The notes: generated by a model not told the origin, from the sequence alone. DNA of 64,000 nucleotides from Caulobacter sp. RHG1 (GCF_013181195.1 NZ_SMZP01000006.1:349476-413475), one strand, 5' to 3'. Numbered from the stretch's first letter, positions 1-8,343 are shown. Made by a program: numbers and translations.

Positions 1-1928
1 GCGTCGGCAGGGCGCGCGAACCGATCTCGCGCGGAGCCAGGGTCACGCGCCAGGGCTCGCCGGTCTCGGCGGTGACGACCATGGTGCGCGGCTCGGCGCC
101 GCTGTTCTTTAGGGTGACCAGCAGGGTGGCGCCGCGCACGCGGGCGCTGGCCTCGACGCCGGTCGTCTCGCCCGCATTGACGAACTGGCGATGGAAGCCG
201 TTCGGTCCCAGCACCCACAGGTCGTAGGCGCCGGCCGGCCAGGCGTCGTCCAGGGTCTTGCCCGGGCCGACCGTGTAGCGGCGCGGCACGGCGTCGAGCC
301 GCAGGCGGTCATAGACGTGCAGCACGGCGGCCTGGGCGCCGGTGTTGGTGAAGGTCAGGGTCATGGCCCCGTCGCGGACCTTGCCTTCGACGCCCAGAGC
401 GTAGGGCAGGGCGCGCGAGGGCCGCGTGCCCTTGTCCTGCACCGGGGCGACCACCTTGGTCGGCGTCGGCGGCTTGAACTCCGGCAGCTTGGCGGCGCGG
501 GCGGCGGCTTCGGCCACGCGCGGCAGCGGCGCGAACGGCTGGTCGTTGGGGGTCTTGAAGTCGAAGCAGCTGGTCAGGTCGCCGCAGACCGCGCGTCGCC
601 ACGGCGAGATGTTGGGCTCCATCACCCCGAACCGCGCTTCCAGGAAGCGGATCACCGAGGTGTGGTCGAACACCTGGCTGTCGACCCAGCCGCCGCGGCT
701 CCAGGGCGAGATGGCATAGAGCGGTACGCGCGGGCCCAGGCCGTAGGGGCGGCCCATCAGGTCGTCGCGCTCGGACTTGGCCTCGCTGGCGGCGCGCACG
801 TGGTGGTGCTCGCCGGTCAGGTCCACGGTCGAGCCGCCCAGCAGCTTGCCGTCAGGGCCCTTGGATGGAGCCGACGGGGGCGGCATGTGGTCGAAGAAGC
901 CGTCGTTCTCGTCGAACATCACCAGGAACACCGTCCGCGCCCAGACCTTGGGATCGGCGGTCAGGGCGTCGATGACCCGGGCGGTGTAGTCCGCGCCCTG
1001 GGCCGGGCTGGACGGGGCGGGATGTTCGCTATCGCCGGCCGGGGCGATGATCCACGACACCTGCGGCAGGCGGCCGGACACGACGTCCTCGCGCAGCTTG
1101 TCCAAATGCTGGGTGCTCAGCGCCAGGGCCTTCAGCCGCTTGTCCGAGCCCGGCAGATCCTTGTGGGCGTCGCGATAGGCCTTGAAGCCGGCCAGCGGGT
1201 TGTCGGTGAAGTTGTCGGCCATGTCCTGGTAGATCTTCCAGGAGACGCCGGCCTTCAGCAGCCGCTCGGGATAGGTCGTCCAGCTGTAGGAGTCCGGCGA
1301 GCCGCCCTGTTCGGCGAAGTTGTCGTGCGAGTTCGAGATCGACGGCCCGCCGGCCTTGCCCGCGGGGTCGTTGGTGCCCGTCCAGAGGAACAGGCGGTTG
1401 GTGTTGGTGCCGGTCTGCGTCGAGCAGTGGTAGGCGTCGCAGAGCGTGAAGGTCTCGGCCAGGGCGTATTGGAACGGCATGTCAGCGCGCTCGAAATAGC
1501 CCATCGACCAGGGCTCCTTGGAGTCCGGCCAGCGGTCCATGCGGCCCTGGTCCCAGGCGTCCTGGGCGTTGGTCCAGCTGTGCGGCGTGCTCTCGACCCG
1601 CATGTGGGCGAAGGTCTTGGTGGTCTCCAGCGGGAACGGCGCCAGCAGCTGGTCGCCATAGGCCTGCAGGAACACCGAGCCGTTCTCGCGGCCGGGTTTG
1701 TTGTGGACGGGGATGGGGAAGCGGTCGCCAAAGCCGCGCACGCCCGACAGGGTCCCGAAGTAGTGGTCGAAGCCGCGGTTCTCCTGCATCAGGATGACCA
1801 CGTGCTCGACGTCCTGGATCGTGCCGGTGCGCACGTCCGCATCGATCGCGGCGGCGCGGGCCAGGGCCGGCGGCAGGGTCAGGGCGCCGATGGCGGCCAG
1901 CAAGCTGCGGCGGTCGAGAGCGGGCATT
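1..1928 (-). CDS. Phosphocholine-specific phospholipase C, Tat-exported (C-terminus beyond window)
   Basis: Hydrolyses the phosphodiester bond of phosphatidylcholine-type lipids outside the cytoplasm; family of the non-haemolytic bacterial phospholipases C and acid phosphatase A. The N-terminus has a twin-arginine signal (DRRSLL at residues 5-10, then a hydrophobic stretch and an Ala-rich cleavage region near 25). The family motif QENRGFDHYFGTL lies at 48-60, an EHPAP segment near 300 and FDENDGFFDH near 335-345. After about residue 460 it passes into the beta-rich C-terminal domain of the family. About 642 residues are visible; relatives are near 700, so only a short tail is missing. No neighbour suggests an operon. 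The ATG is the first residue of an obvious Tat signal. Confidence 0.9.
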
Positions 1929-1991
1929 GAGGGTAGTCTCCGGTAAGTTGCGCCGGAGGTAGCTCAAGGATGTGACAGGTCGTGCAGCCGT

Positions 1992-2077
1992 CCTCGCCCT
2001 TCGACAGGCTCGGGGTGAGGACGACTTTTGGCGCCGATCAGTAGGAAACCTCACCCTGAGCTTGTCGAAGGGCGAGG
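1992..2077. repeat. Long inverted repeat (REP-like palindrome)
   Basis: Two 29-bp arms (1992-2020 and 2049-2077) are inverted copies with two mismatches, separated by 28 bp. The arm core reads CTTCGACAAGCTCAGGGTGA. I recognise this word as a dispersed intergenic repeat of many alphaproteobacterial genomes. It lies between the phospholipase start and the alcohol dehydrogenase stop, so it could also end transcription of the dehydrogenase. Confidence 0.8.
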
Positions 2078-2099
2078 CTTCCGGTCCCGCTGAGGCGCC

Positions 2100-3218
2100 T
2101 CAATCAAACACGATCACTGACCGCGCCAATTCCCCGCGCTTCAGCTCATCGAAGGCCGAATTGACCTCCTCCAGCTTGATCCGCCGCGAGATCAGGGCGT
2201 CCAGGTTCAGCTTGCCGTTCATGTAGAAGTCGACCAGCCGCGGCATGTCGACCGGGAAGCGGTTGGAGCCCATGTAACTGCCCTGGATGCGGCGCTCGCC
2301 CAGGAAGTCGACGCCGTGTAGTTCGATCTTGGTGCCGACCGGGATCATGCCGATGACATTGGCCGTACCGCCCCGGCGCAGCATCTTGAACGACGCCTCC
2401 GCAGTCTGTTTCAGGCCGATGGCTTCGAAGCTGTGCTGCACGCCGCCGCGGGTCAGCTCGACCACGGCCTTGGCGATGTCGTCCACCTGCGAGGCGTCGA
2501 TCACGTCGGTGGCGCCGAACTGCTTGGCCAGCTCCAGCTTCGACGCCATGCGGTCGATGGCGATGATCCGGCCCGCCCCGGCGATGGCCGCGCCGTTGAT
2601 GGTGGCCAGGCCCACGCCGCCGCAGCCGATCACCGCCACGGTCTCGCCCGGGCGGACATTGGAGGTGTGCATCACCGCCCCGACCCCGGTCATCACCGAG
2701 CAGCCGATCAGGGCGGCGCGGTCGAACGGCATGTCCTTGCGGACCGCGACGCAGGCGTGCTCGTGCACCAGCATCATCTCGGCGAACGACGACAGGTTCA
2801 GGAACTGGGCCATCTTCGTATCGCCCCCTCCTTCGCCATTTGGCCCGGACAGGTCTTCCTTGAACAGGCGCGGCGCGTCGCCCTTGTCGCGGCGGGTCTC
2901 TGGGCTGATGCACAGGTTCATGTGGCCCGTGAGGCAGACCTCGCAGTGGCCGCAATAGGGGTTGAGGCAGGTGATGACGTGGTCGCCGACCTTGACGGTG
3001 CGGACCTCGGATCCGACCGCCTCGACGATGCCGGCGCTCTCGTGGCCCAGCACGGCGGGCAGGGCGTGGGTGTAGGAGCCCTCGATGAAGTGCAGGTCGG
3101 AGTGGCAGACGCCGGCGGCCTTGGTGCGGATCAGCACCTCGCGCGGGCCCGGCTTGCCGATGGCCACGGTCTCGATCTCGAGGGGCTTGCCCACCTCGCG
3201 CAGAACAGCGGCCTTCAT
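2100..3218 (-). CDS. Zinc-dependent alcohol dehydrogenase (MDR family)
   Basis: Medium-chain dehydrogenase that oxidises an alcohol, or reduces an aldehyde, with NAD(H). 372 residues. Catalytic zinc ligands are visible at C38 (GVCHSD) and H59-E60; the structural zinc loop is C89-x2-C92-x2-C95-x7-C103. The Rossmann motif GCGGVGLA lies near 198-205, followed by an acidic residue typical of NAD specificity. Residues 110-140 form an insertion (SPETRRDKGD onward), as in class III-like and Rxyl-type dehydrogenases. The start has a good ribosome site (AAAGGGAGACGAGC before ATG). It appears monocistronic; the substrate cannot be read from the sequence. Confidence 0.92.
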   Translation of the reverse strand: MKAAVLREVGKPLEIETVAIGKPGPREVLIRTKAAGVCHSDLHFIEGSYTHALPAVLGHESAGIVEAVGSEVRTVKVGDHVITCLNPYCGHCEVCLTGHMNLCISPETRRDKGDAPRLFKEDLSGPNGEGGGDTKMAQFLNLSSFAEMMLVHEHACVAVRKDMPFDRAALIGCSVMTGVGAVMHTSNVRPGETVAVIGCGGVGLATINGAAIAGAGRIIAIDRMASKLELAKQFGATDVIDASQVDDIAKAVVELTRGGVQHSFEAIGLKQTAEASFKMLRRGGTANVIGMIPVGTKIELHGVDFLGERRIQGSYMGSNRFPVDMPRLVDFYMNGKLNLDALISRRIKLEEVNSAFDELKRGELARSVIVFD

Positions 3219-3304
3219 GCTCGTCTCCCTTTGTTTGGCGGGAGACTAGCGTTCGCCAAGGGGAGAGCGGAAGGGGCTATTCGAACAAATGTTTGGAGCG
3301 AGGC

Positions 3305-3826
3305 CTACTCTTCGCGCAGCTCAAGCGCGGTGAAGGGGCGCTGGTCGCGCTCGATGCGGATCAGGTCCAGAACGCCGATCATCTGCCGGGCCCGCCAAGC
3401 GCTGGCCATGTAGGCCAGGGGGCCGCAGGTCAGGATGACGCCGATCGCGATCGCGGGCTGCTGATTGGCCTTCAAGAAGGTCACGACGCCGTCGCCGGCC
3501 AGATCCGCCAGCAAGGCCGTGATCGAAAGCGGGAAGGTCAGGTAGACGATGATCACCGCGCGCAACATCTGATCCTGCCGCCGGGCGTTCAGGGCGGCCA
3601 GCGCCGAAAGCCCGTCGAACAGCGCGTCGTCGACGCCGTCCAGCAGCGCGAACGCCTTGCGGGTCGAGGGATTGCGACGGAAGCCGGACAGGAAATCGAC
3701 GCCGAGATAGCCCCACGAGCCAGGGGACACGAAGCCGTCGGGGATCAGAGTCCGGATCGGGAACAGCCGGTGCAGCGCTTGCCAGAGCCGCCAGAGGTCC
3801 GGGCGCACGCTCTCTACGGTGTCCAT
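3305..3826 (-). CDS. Conserved hypothetical membrane protein
   Basis: I do not recognise the family. The 173-residue product begins MDTVESVRPD; this ATG is preferred over an upstream in-frame TTG at 3880 because GGGGGA sits six bases before it. The first 100 residues are soluble and rich in Leu and Phe, with a segment on residue number and charge reminiscent of a cytosolic domain. Two hydrophobic helices follow, around AVIIVYLTFPLSITALLADL and AIAIGVILTCGPLAYMAS, then a short charged tail ending LELREE. Base composition matches its neighbours. No partner gene is evident. Confidence 0.65.
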   Translation of the reverse strand: MDTVESVRPDLWRLWQALHRLFPIRTLIPDGFVSPGSWGYLGVDFLSGFRRNPSTRKAFALLDGVDDALFDGLSALAALNARRQDQMLRAVIIVYLTFPLSITALLADLAGDGVVTFLKANQQPAIAIGVILTCGPLAYMASAWRARQMIGVLDLIRIERDQRPFTALELREE

Positions 3827-3921
3827 GCTGTGTCCCCCGACAAAGGCGGGCACAGTGTTCGACGCGAAGGCGGGTTGCAAGTCGTACGCGATGAGCGCCG
3901 GAGGCGAGCTGTGGAAAATCC

Positions 3922-4395
3922 TTAGGCCGCCAGGGCGACCGGACGCTCGGGCAGGATGCGGCTGACGGCCAGCAGGACGGTCATCGAGCCTTCGCCGGCG
4001 GTGATGACGGCCGACACCAGCGGGCTGTCCTGGCCATCGCCCAGGGCCGGCGGCGGATTGATCTGCTCGGCCTCGACGGTGAAGCTGTCGCAGACGGCGT
4101 CGACCAGCAGGCCGGCGACGTCGGTCTGGTTCTCGACCACGATGATCACCTGTCGCGGGCCGTCCTCAGCCGCGCCCTTGCCCAGGCGCCACGACAGGTC
4201 GATGACCGGCATGACCTGGCCACGCAGATTGATGACGCCGCGCACATAGGGCGGCGCGTCGGGCAGCGGGGTCGGCGGGGTGACGCCACGGATTTCGCGA
4301 ACGGCGCTGACGGGAACGCAATAGGTCTGGGCGCCCACTTCGAACGACAGAACCTGCAGGGCCTGGCCTTCGGCGTACGACAGGGAATTGCTCAT
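3922..4395 (-). CDS. cheW: Chemotaxis scaffold protein CheW
   Basis: CheW couples chemoreceptors to the histidine kinase CheA at the inner face of the membrane. The 157-residue product is a single CheW domain: the opening VLSFEVGAQTYCVPVSAVREI and the strongly conserved VRGVINLRGQVMPVIDL near 50-68 are diagnostic. Length is usual for the family. No cheA, cheY or receptor gene is adjacent, so this is an isolated copy, as is common in Caulobacter, which has several chemotaxis clusters. The start lies 11 bases after a TCTCCGGAG stretch in the non-coding strand sense; the site GGAGAGAAC gives a good ribosome site. Confidence 0.93.
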   Translation of the reverse strand: MSNSLSYAEGQALQVLSFEVGAQTYCVPVSAVREIRGVTPPTPLPDAPPYVRGVINLRGQVMPVIDLSWRLGKGAAEDGPRQVIIVVENQTDVAGLLVDAVCDSFTVEAEQINPPPALGDGQDSPLVSAVITAGEGSMTVLLAVSRILPERPVALAA

Positions 4396-4499
4396 GGCGT
4401 TCTCTCCGGAGCGCGCGATCTCTAGTTCGGCGGAGTTTTCCCCAAAAAGATGAACAAACCGATTGCGGCGCCCGTTGGGTCTTGGCGTTGGTCAGGTTC

Positions 4500-4514
4500 G
4501 TTCAGGCGCCGTTC
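4500..4514 (+). promoter_or_regulatory. Direct repeat GTTC-N7-GTTC (LexA-like or OmpR-type box)
   Basis: GTTCAGGCGCCGTTC lies 82 bases upstream of the following ATG. GTTC-N7-GTTC is the LexA box form of alphaproteobacteria. The match extends to GTTCAG on both sides with an 11-base period, which equally fits tandem half-sites of an OmpR-family regulator. Which of these binds is not decidable here. Confidence 0.45.
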
Positions 4515-4595
4515 AGCCACGGAGTCCGATCTTCTGCTCAACGCTTGAGACGACGCGCATCGCGCCGGGAAGCAAAGGATTTGAGGGAGGCCGTC

Positions 4596-4976
4596 ATGGC
4601 CAGCAAGCTCATCACCACCATCGGCCGGGTCGGCGCGGGCGTCGCCGCGGTGTCGCTGGTCCTGGCCGCCACCTCGGCCTCGGCCGATCCGCGCTATCGT
4701 CATCACCGTAACCGGGGCGGCGACACTGCCGCGGCCGCCATCGCCGCCGGCGTGGTCGGCCTGGCGATCGGCGCAGCCATCTCCGATAGCGGCCGTCGCG
4801 ATCGCGGCTATTACGACAACGGCTACTACGCCCCGCCGCCGCCCCCGCCGCCGCGTTACGGCTATGGCTACGGCTACGCCCCGCGTCCCTACTACGGGGG
4901 CGGCGGCGAGTGCTGGACCACCCGCGAATACGACCGCTGGAACGGCTCTTACTACGAACGGACCGTCTGCCGCTAA
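4596..4976 (+). CDS. Secreted glycine-zipper, Tyr/Pro-rich protein
   Basis: A 126-residue exported protein of unknown function. A Sec signal peptide covers roughly residues 1-30 and ends ATSASA. Next comes a His/Arg patch, then an Ala/Gly-rich hydrophobic helix (AAAAIAAGVVGLAIGAAIS) of the glycine-zipper type, which suggests contact with a membrane. The remainder is low-complexity: a poly-Pro run and repeated GYGYG and YYGGGG. It closes with a Cys-containing motif, ECWTTREYDRW ... TVCR. The ATG at 4596 is chosen over an earlier in-frame codon because GAGGGAGG ends six bases before it. A direct-repeat operator lies upstream and a strong terminator follows. Confidence 0.8.
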   Translation: MASKLITTIGRVGAGVAAVSLVLAATSASADPRYRHHRNRGGDTAAAAIAAGVVGLAIGAAISDSGRRDRGYYDNGYYAPPPPPPPRYGYGYGYAPRPYYGGGGECWTTREYDRWNGSYYERTVCR

Positions 4977-4996
4977 GCGACGGCCTTCAAGCAAGA

Positions 4997-5029
4997 AGCC
5001 CCGGAGCCTGTTCGGCCCCGGGGCTTTTT
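4997..5029 (+). terminator. Rho-independent terminator after the glycine-zipper gene
   Basis: AGCCCCGG (4997-5004) pairs with CCGGGGCT (5018-5025) and is followed by a T run, 21 bases after the stop codon. Confidence 0.85.
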
Positions 5030-5110
5030 CGTGTCCCGAAATGAGGACTCGACTCTCTTGCGGAATGCGAACAAAAAAGGAACATTACTCCCGGCCACAG
5101 GAGGCTCCGC

Positions 5111-5338
5111 ATGTCGCTCGCCGCTCAGTACCCCGTTTCACAGACTCCGTTCGGCGCGGGCCTGCATCTGACCGACGATCGCCTCGACATCGCCGAGGCG
5201 GTGCTGGCCGGAGCCTGGCGCACCTTGCGCGCGGCCGGCTTCGGCGAGGCCGAGGTCCAGGCGCTGTTCGACCAGATCGCCGACCGGCCGGAAGATCTCG
5301 CCCGCCGCCTGCGCAAGATGGCCAATGCGGCGGGTTGA
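5111..5338 (+). CDS. Small conserved hypothetical protein
   Basis: 75 residues, family not recognised. The sequence is ordinary coding DNA with a clear ribosome site (ACAGGAGG, eight bases before ATG). The N-terminus (PVSQTPFGAGLHLTDDRLDIAEAV) is followed by two amphipathic helices with an ALFDQIADRPEDLARRL segment, suggesting a small helical cytoplasmic protein. It ends 21 bases from a convergent gene. No signal peptide or membrane segment. Confidence 0.65.
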   Translation: MSLAAQYPVSQTPFGAGLHLTDDRLDIAEAVLAGAWRTLRAAGFGEAEVQALFDQIADRPEDLARRLRKMANAAG

Positions 5339-5359
5339 TCCGTTTTGGGATTTTAGGGG

Positions 5360-5665
5360 CTAGGCCAAGCGTTCGATCAGGGCGCGCAGCATGTCGGCGC
5401 GCTGGGCGGTGTCCACCGAGATGCGGCCGGCCAGTTCGCGCACGCCGACTGGATAGGCGTCGCCGCCGTCGGCGATCAGCTTGGCCTGGTCGGCCAGGCG
5501 GCGCAGGTCGCTGTTCAGGCGCTCGACTTCCTCATGCGCCAGGATGCGGGCTTCTTCCTGCAGACGCTTGATGCGCTGACCCGTGGACTCTGGACCGCGG
5601 CCCAGGTCGTAAATTTCCGCCGGACCCGAGACGGGCGGCACGATCTTCAAAGGCTTGCCAACCAT
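5360..5665 (-). CDS. Conserved hypothetical helical protein
   Basis: 101 residues, family not recognised. After a Pro-rich start (VGKPLKIVPPVSGPAEIYDLGRGPES) the chain is almost wholly helical and charged, with a heptad-like segment TGQRIKRLQEEARILAHEEVERLNSDLRRLADQAKLI that looks like a coiled coil. It ends RADMLRALIERLA. No export signal. It lies convergent with the small gene at 5111 and upstream of the bactofilin gene on the same strand, but 148 bases separate them, so an operon is not clear. Confidence 0.65.
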   Translation of the reverse strand: MVGKPLKIVPPVSGPAEIYDLGRGPESTGQRIKRLQEEARILAHEEVERLNSDLRRLADQAKLIADGGDAYPVGVRELAGRISVDTAQRADMLRALIERLA

Positions 5666-5813
5666 GGATGGGGGCTCCCTGGATTGCAGGTCGCGAGACG
5701 TCGACCCTCACCATAACAAAGCCCGGCTTAGCGTCAGTGTTCCGTACCGACGGTCGCTAAGTCGCTGGCGTGGCCGCCGCGCCACATAAGAGGGCGCGGC
5801 GCCGCAAAAGGCG

Positions 5814-6344
5814 TCAGTGGGCCGTATGGTTGTAGGGGCTCTGCGAGGCCGACGGGGCGGCCTGCGGGGCCGGTGCCGGCTGAGGAGCCGCCTGGTGGGC
5901 CTGCGGCTGCGGGGCAGGCGCGGGGCGGCGGAACTTCAGGCTGCGGCCCTGGAACTCGGCGCCGGGCTCCATGGCCAGCTGCTCGTGGGTGATGTCGCCG
6001 TCGACGCGGGCGGTGCCGTACAGACGCACGCTCTGGGCCGTCACCGCGCCGATCACCAGGCCGTGGATCTCCATGGCCTGCGAGACGACCGAGCCCTCGA
6101 TCCGGGCGTTGGGGCCGACGATCAGCTTGCCGACCTTCACGTCGCCCAGCACCACGCAGTCCAGATGCACTTCCACGTCGCCGACCACGTCACCGCGGAT
6201 CGTCAGGCCCTGGGCGAACATCGAGACCGGCTTGGGACGCGCGGGCGCCGGCGCAGGCTGGTGCTGGACCGGCGCAGCCACGCGCGCCGGCTGCTGTTCC
6301 AGCGGAGCCAGGGCCAGGGGGGCTTCTTTCTTCTTGGCGAACAT
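5814..6344 (-). CDS. bacB: Bactofilin cytoskeletal protein
   Basis: Bactofilins polymerise without nucleotide into filaments at the inner membrane; in Caulobacter BacA and BacB gather at the stalked pole and recruit the peptidoglycan synthase PbpC. The 176-residue product has the family layout: a Pro/Ala-rich N-terminal tail (1-43), a right-handed beta-helix core (about 44-140) with the periodic Gly/Val pattern LTIRGDVVGDVEVHLDC ... GPNARIEGSVVSQ, and a Pro/Gln-rich C-terminal tail. The short KKK N-terminus may touch membrane. The assignment to BacB rather than BacA rests on length and on its position some 10 kb from aroKB, which I recall as the Caulobacter arrangement; the family call is much firmer than the paralogue. 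Confidence 0.9.
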   Translation of the reverse strand: MFAKKKEAPLALAPLEQQPARVAAPVQHQPAPAPARPKPVSMFAQGLTIRGDVVGDVEVHLDCVVLGDVKVGKLIVGPNARIEGSVVSQAMEIHGLVIGAVTAQSVRLYGTARVDGDITHEQLAMEPGAEFQGRSLKFRRPAPAPQPQAHQAAPQPAPAPQAAPSASQSPYNHTAH

Positions 6345-6428
6345 GGCGGCGACCTTGTCTCAAAATGGCTTGTCTTGAGTGACGTGCCGCAAGATCGGGG
6401 CCGTTTTCGGAACTCGGCCGGCTTTGGC

Positions 6429-6674
6429 CTATTTCGTGTCCCGAACATGGGTCGTCGGCCGGTCGTCGCCATCCGACACCTCGCCGTGCCAGACGGCGTT
6501 CTTGTCCTCGTAGACGATGCCGACGTCCTCGCCGGGCAGCTCCTGTTCAGCCGCCGCGGTCTTGGCCGCCTTCAGCGCCGCCTCGTGGGTCGGGAAGGTC
6601 TCGGAGAACGTCGCCCCAACCTTATAGGCCCAGCCGCCGTCGTGCTCGACGATGTCGTAGGTGATGTCGGTCAT
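6429..6674 (-). CDS. DUF2188-like small protein
   Basis: 81 residues starting MTDITYDIVEHDGGWAYKVG. The pattern of a short beta strand, HDGGWAYKVG, then S-TFPTHEAALKAAKTAA resembles DUF2188, a small alpha/beta domain of unknown role. The downstream ATG at 6674 is preferred to an in-frame codon at 6713 because CCGGAGA lies eight bases before it. Follows cobS on the same strand after a short spacer containing a hairpin. Confidence 0.75.
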   Translation of the reverse strand: MTDITYDIVEHDGGWAYKVGATFSETFPTHEAALKAAKTAAAEQELPGEDVGIVYEDKNAVWHGEVSDGDDRPTTHVRDTK

Positions 6675-6727
6675 GGGGCGGTCTCCGGTTGAGGCGGGAA
6701 ACGAACGGGCCATCGCCCCACTACGTT

Positions 6728-6750
6728 CCTTCTCCCGCGAAGGGAGAAGG
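6728..6750. repeat. Intergenic hairpin between cobS and the DUF2188 gene
   Basis: CCTTCTCCC and GGGAGAAGG pair perfectly around a GCGAA loop. There is no T tract; it resembles the short palindromes found in several gaps of this window. Confidence 0.6.
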
Positions 6751-6756
6751 ACGAGA

Positions 6757-7767
6757 TCAGGCCACCTTCACGCGCGCCGCGCTTTCCGGCAGATCCGTGC
6801 CGAAGGCGCGTTGGAAGAACTCGGCCACCGTGGGGCGCTCGAGCTCGTCGCACTTGTTCAGGAAGGTCAGGCGGAAGGCCAGGGCCACGTCGTGATCGAA
6901 GATCTCGGCGTTCTGGGCCCAGGTGATGACCGTGCGCGGGCTCATGACCGTCGAGATGTCGCCGTTCATGAAGGCGTTGCGGGTCATGTCGGCGACGCGG
7001 ACCATGGCGGCCAGGGTGCGCTTGCCGTCGGCGGTGTCGTAGGACGGGTTCTTGGCCAGCACGATGGCGGCTTCGACGTCGTGTTCCAGATAGTTCAGCG
7101 TCGTGACGATCGACCAGCGGTCCATCTGGCCCTGATTGATCTGCTGGGTGCCGTGATAGAGGCCGGTGGTGTCGCCCAGACCGATGGTGTTGGTCGTCGA
7201 GAACAGCCGGAAATACGGATTGGCGCGGATGACGCGGTTCTGGTCCAGCAGGGTCAGCTTTCCGCCGGCTTCCAGAACGCGCTGGATCACGAACATCACG
7301 TCCGGACGACCGGCGTCATACTCGTCGAACACCAAGGCGATCGGGCGCTGCAGGGCCCAGGGCAGGATGCCTTCGCGGAACTCGGTGACCTGCTTGCCTT
7401 CCTTCAGGACGATGGCGTCCTTGCCGACCAGGTCGATACGGGAAACGTGGCTGTCCAGGTTCACGCGGACCAGCGGCCAGTTCAGGCGCGCGGCGATCTG
7501 CTCGATGTGCGTGGACTTGCCGGTGCCGTGATAGCCCTGGACCATCACGCGGCGGTCGTTGGCGAAGCCGGCGCAGATGGCCTTGGTCGTCTGCGGATCG
7601 AAGCGATAGGCGCTGTCGATTTCCGGCACGTGGCTGTCGCGGTGGCTGAAGGCCGGGACCTTCATGTCGCTGTCGACGCCGAACGCGTCGCGGAGCGTCA
7701 CCCACTTGTCGGGGACCAGGGTGATCAGCGGATCTTGGGCGGAGCTGGTTTCGGCGAACTCGGGCAT
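6757..7767 (-). CDS. cobS: Cobaltochelatase subunit CobS (AAA+ ATPase)
   Basis: CobS is the MoxR-class AAA+ ATPase of the aerobic cobaltochelatase CobNST, which inserts cobalt into hydrogenobyrinic acid a,c-diamide during B12 synthesis. The 336-residue product matches the family in length: N-terminal CobS segment (1-50), Walker A GYHGTGKST at 78-86, Walker B IALVFDEYD near 143-151, and the sensor region FRLFSTTNTIGLGD near 190. Alphaproteobacteria usually have cobT directly downstream; here the next gene is a DUF2188 protein, so cobT must lie elsewhere or be missing. A 7-bp hairpin directly precedes the ATG. Confidence 0.93.
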   Translation of the reverse strand: MPEFAETSSAQDPLITLVPDKWVTLRDAFGVDSDMKVPAFSHRDSHVPEIDSAYRFDPQTTKAICAGFANDRRVMVQGYHGTGKSTHIEQIAARLNWPLVRVNLDSHVSRIDLVGKDAIVLKEGKQVTEFREGILPWALQRPIALVFDEYDAGRPDVMFVIQRVLEAGGKLTLLDQNRVIRANPYFRLFSTTNTIGLGDTTGLYHGTQQINQGQMDRWSIVTTLNYLEHDVEAAIVLAKNPSYDTADGKRTLAAMVRVADMTRNAFMNGDISTVMSPRTVITWAQNAEIFDHDVALAFRLTFLNKCDELERPTVAEFFQRAFGTDLPESAARVKVA

Positions 7768-7768
7768 G

Positions 7769-7800
7769 CCTACCCGATTAAACGCTTGACCCAGGGTAGG
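7769..7800 (-). promoter_or_regulatory. Hairpin directly before the cobS start codon
   Basis: CCTACCC (7769-7775) and GGGTAGG (7794-7800) pair perfectly. On the mRNA the GGGTAGG strand ends one base before the ATG, so the fold could hide the ribosome entry region. It is far too short to be a cobalamin riboswitch. Confidence 0.35.
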
Positions 7801-7844
7801 GGAAGGGGGCGCCGCATCGCGACACCCCCTCCGGGCCTAGTTTT

Positions 7845-8213
7845 TTAGCGGTTGGCGATGATCACCGAGGCGATCAGGCCCGTGGCGACGGCCGTCAGCA
7901 GGTACTGGTTGTCGACCCGCTGCCAGCGATAGCCGCGCGGCGGCTGGCGCAGGCCATAGCGACGATAATCGCTGACGTAGTAGCGGTTGTCGCGATACTG
8001 GCGGTCCAGGCGTTGGCCCTTGGCCCAGCGGCGGTATTCGCGACGGTCGCGGCGGTCTTCGGCGCGGGCCTGGTCGCGGCGGCCTTGTTCATAGGCGCGG
8101 TCGCGCTGGTCATAGCGGCCGTTGTTGTTGTGGTCGCGGTACTGGGCCGAGGCGGCGCCGGCGCTGCCAGCGATCATCAGAACGGCGAGCGAAGCGGTCA
8201 GAAGGCGTTTCAT
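7845..8213 (-). CDS. RcnB-like periplasmic protein
   Basis: 122-residue exported protein with the RcnB domain, first described in an E. coli periplasmic protein affecting nickel and cobalt export. A Sec signal occupies residues 1-23 (ends AASAQ). A highly charged Arg/Asp-rich linker follows (about 25-75), then the diagnostic YVSDYRRYGLRQPPRGYRW and a hydrophobic end QYLLTAVATGLIASVIIA. In Caulobacter this domain appears in many small envelope-stress proteins and metal binding is unproven. A near-consensus EcfG promoter (TGAAC-N16-CGTT) lies about 60 bases upstream. Confidence 0.88.
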   Translation of the reverse strand: MKRLLTASLAVLMIAGSAGAASAQYRDHNNNGRYDQRDRAYEQGRRDQARAEDRRDRREYRRWAKGQRLDRQYRDNRYYVSDYRRYGLRQPPRGYRWQRVDNQYLLTAVATGLIASVIIANR

Positions 8214-8270
8214 GTGGGGTCTCCTTCGATGAGGATGTCAGAATAGGGGACATGACCTAGTCCCAGCATG

Positions 8271-8295
8271 AACGACGCTGGTCAGCTTAAGTTCA
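8271..8295 (-). promoter_or_regulatory. Near-consensus EcfG-type promoter before the RcnB-like gene
   Basis: Reads TGAAC-N16-CGTT on the minus strand. The sigma-EcfG/SigT consensus is GGAAC-N16/17-CGTT, so there is one mismatch in the -35 box. Position (about 60 bases before ATG) is right. Confidence 0.35.
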
Positions 8296-8343
8296 TGTTT
8301 CAAAAGGGAAATATTGTAGTCTGAAGTCTGCATTTCGGGAGCT

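Noticed and set aside
191..1930. Open frame of 579 codons antisense to the phospholipase gene
   Set aside because: The minus strand encodes an unmistakable Tat signal and phospholipase C motifs; the plus frame is repetitive Gly/Arg/Val typical of GC-rich shadows.
7768..7844. Cobalamin riboswitch upstream of cobS
   Set aside because: Only 77 bases to the preceding gene and no B12-box-like sequence; only a small hairpin is present.
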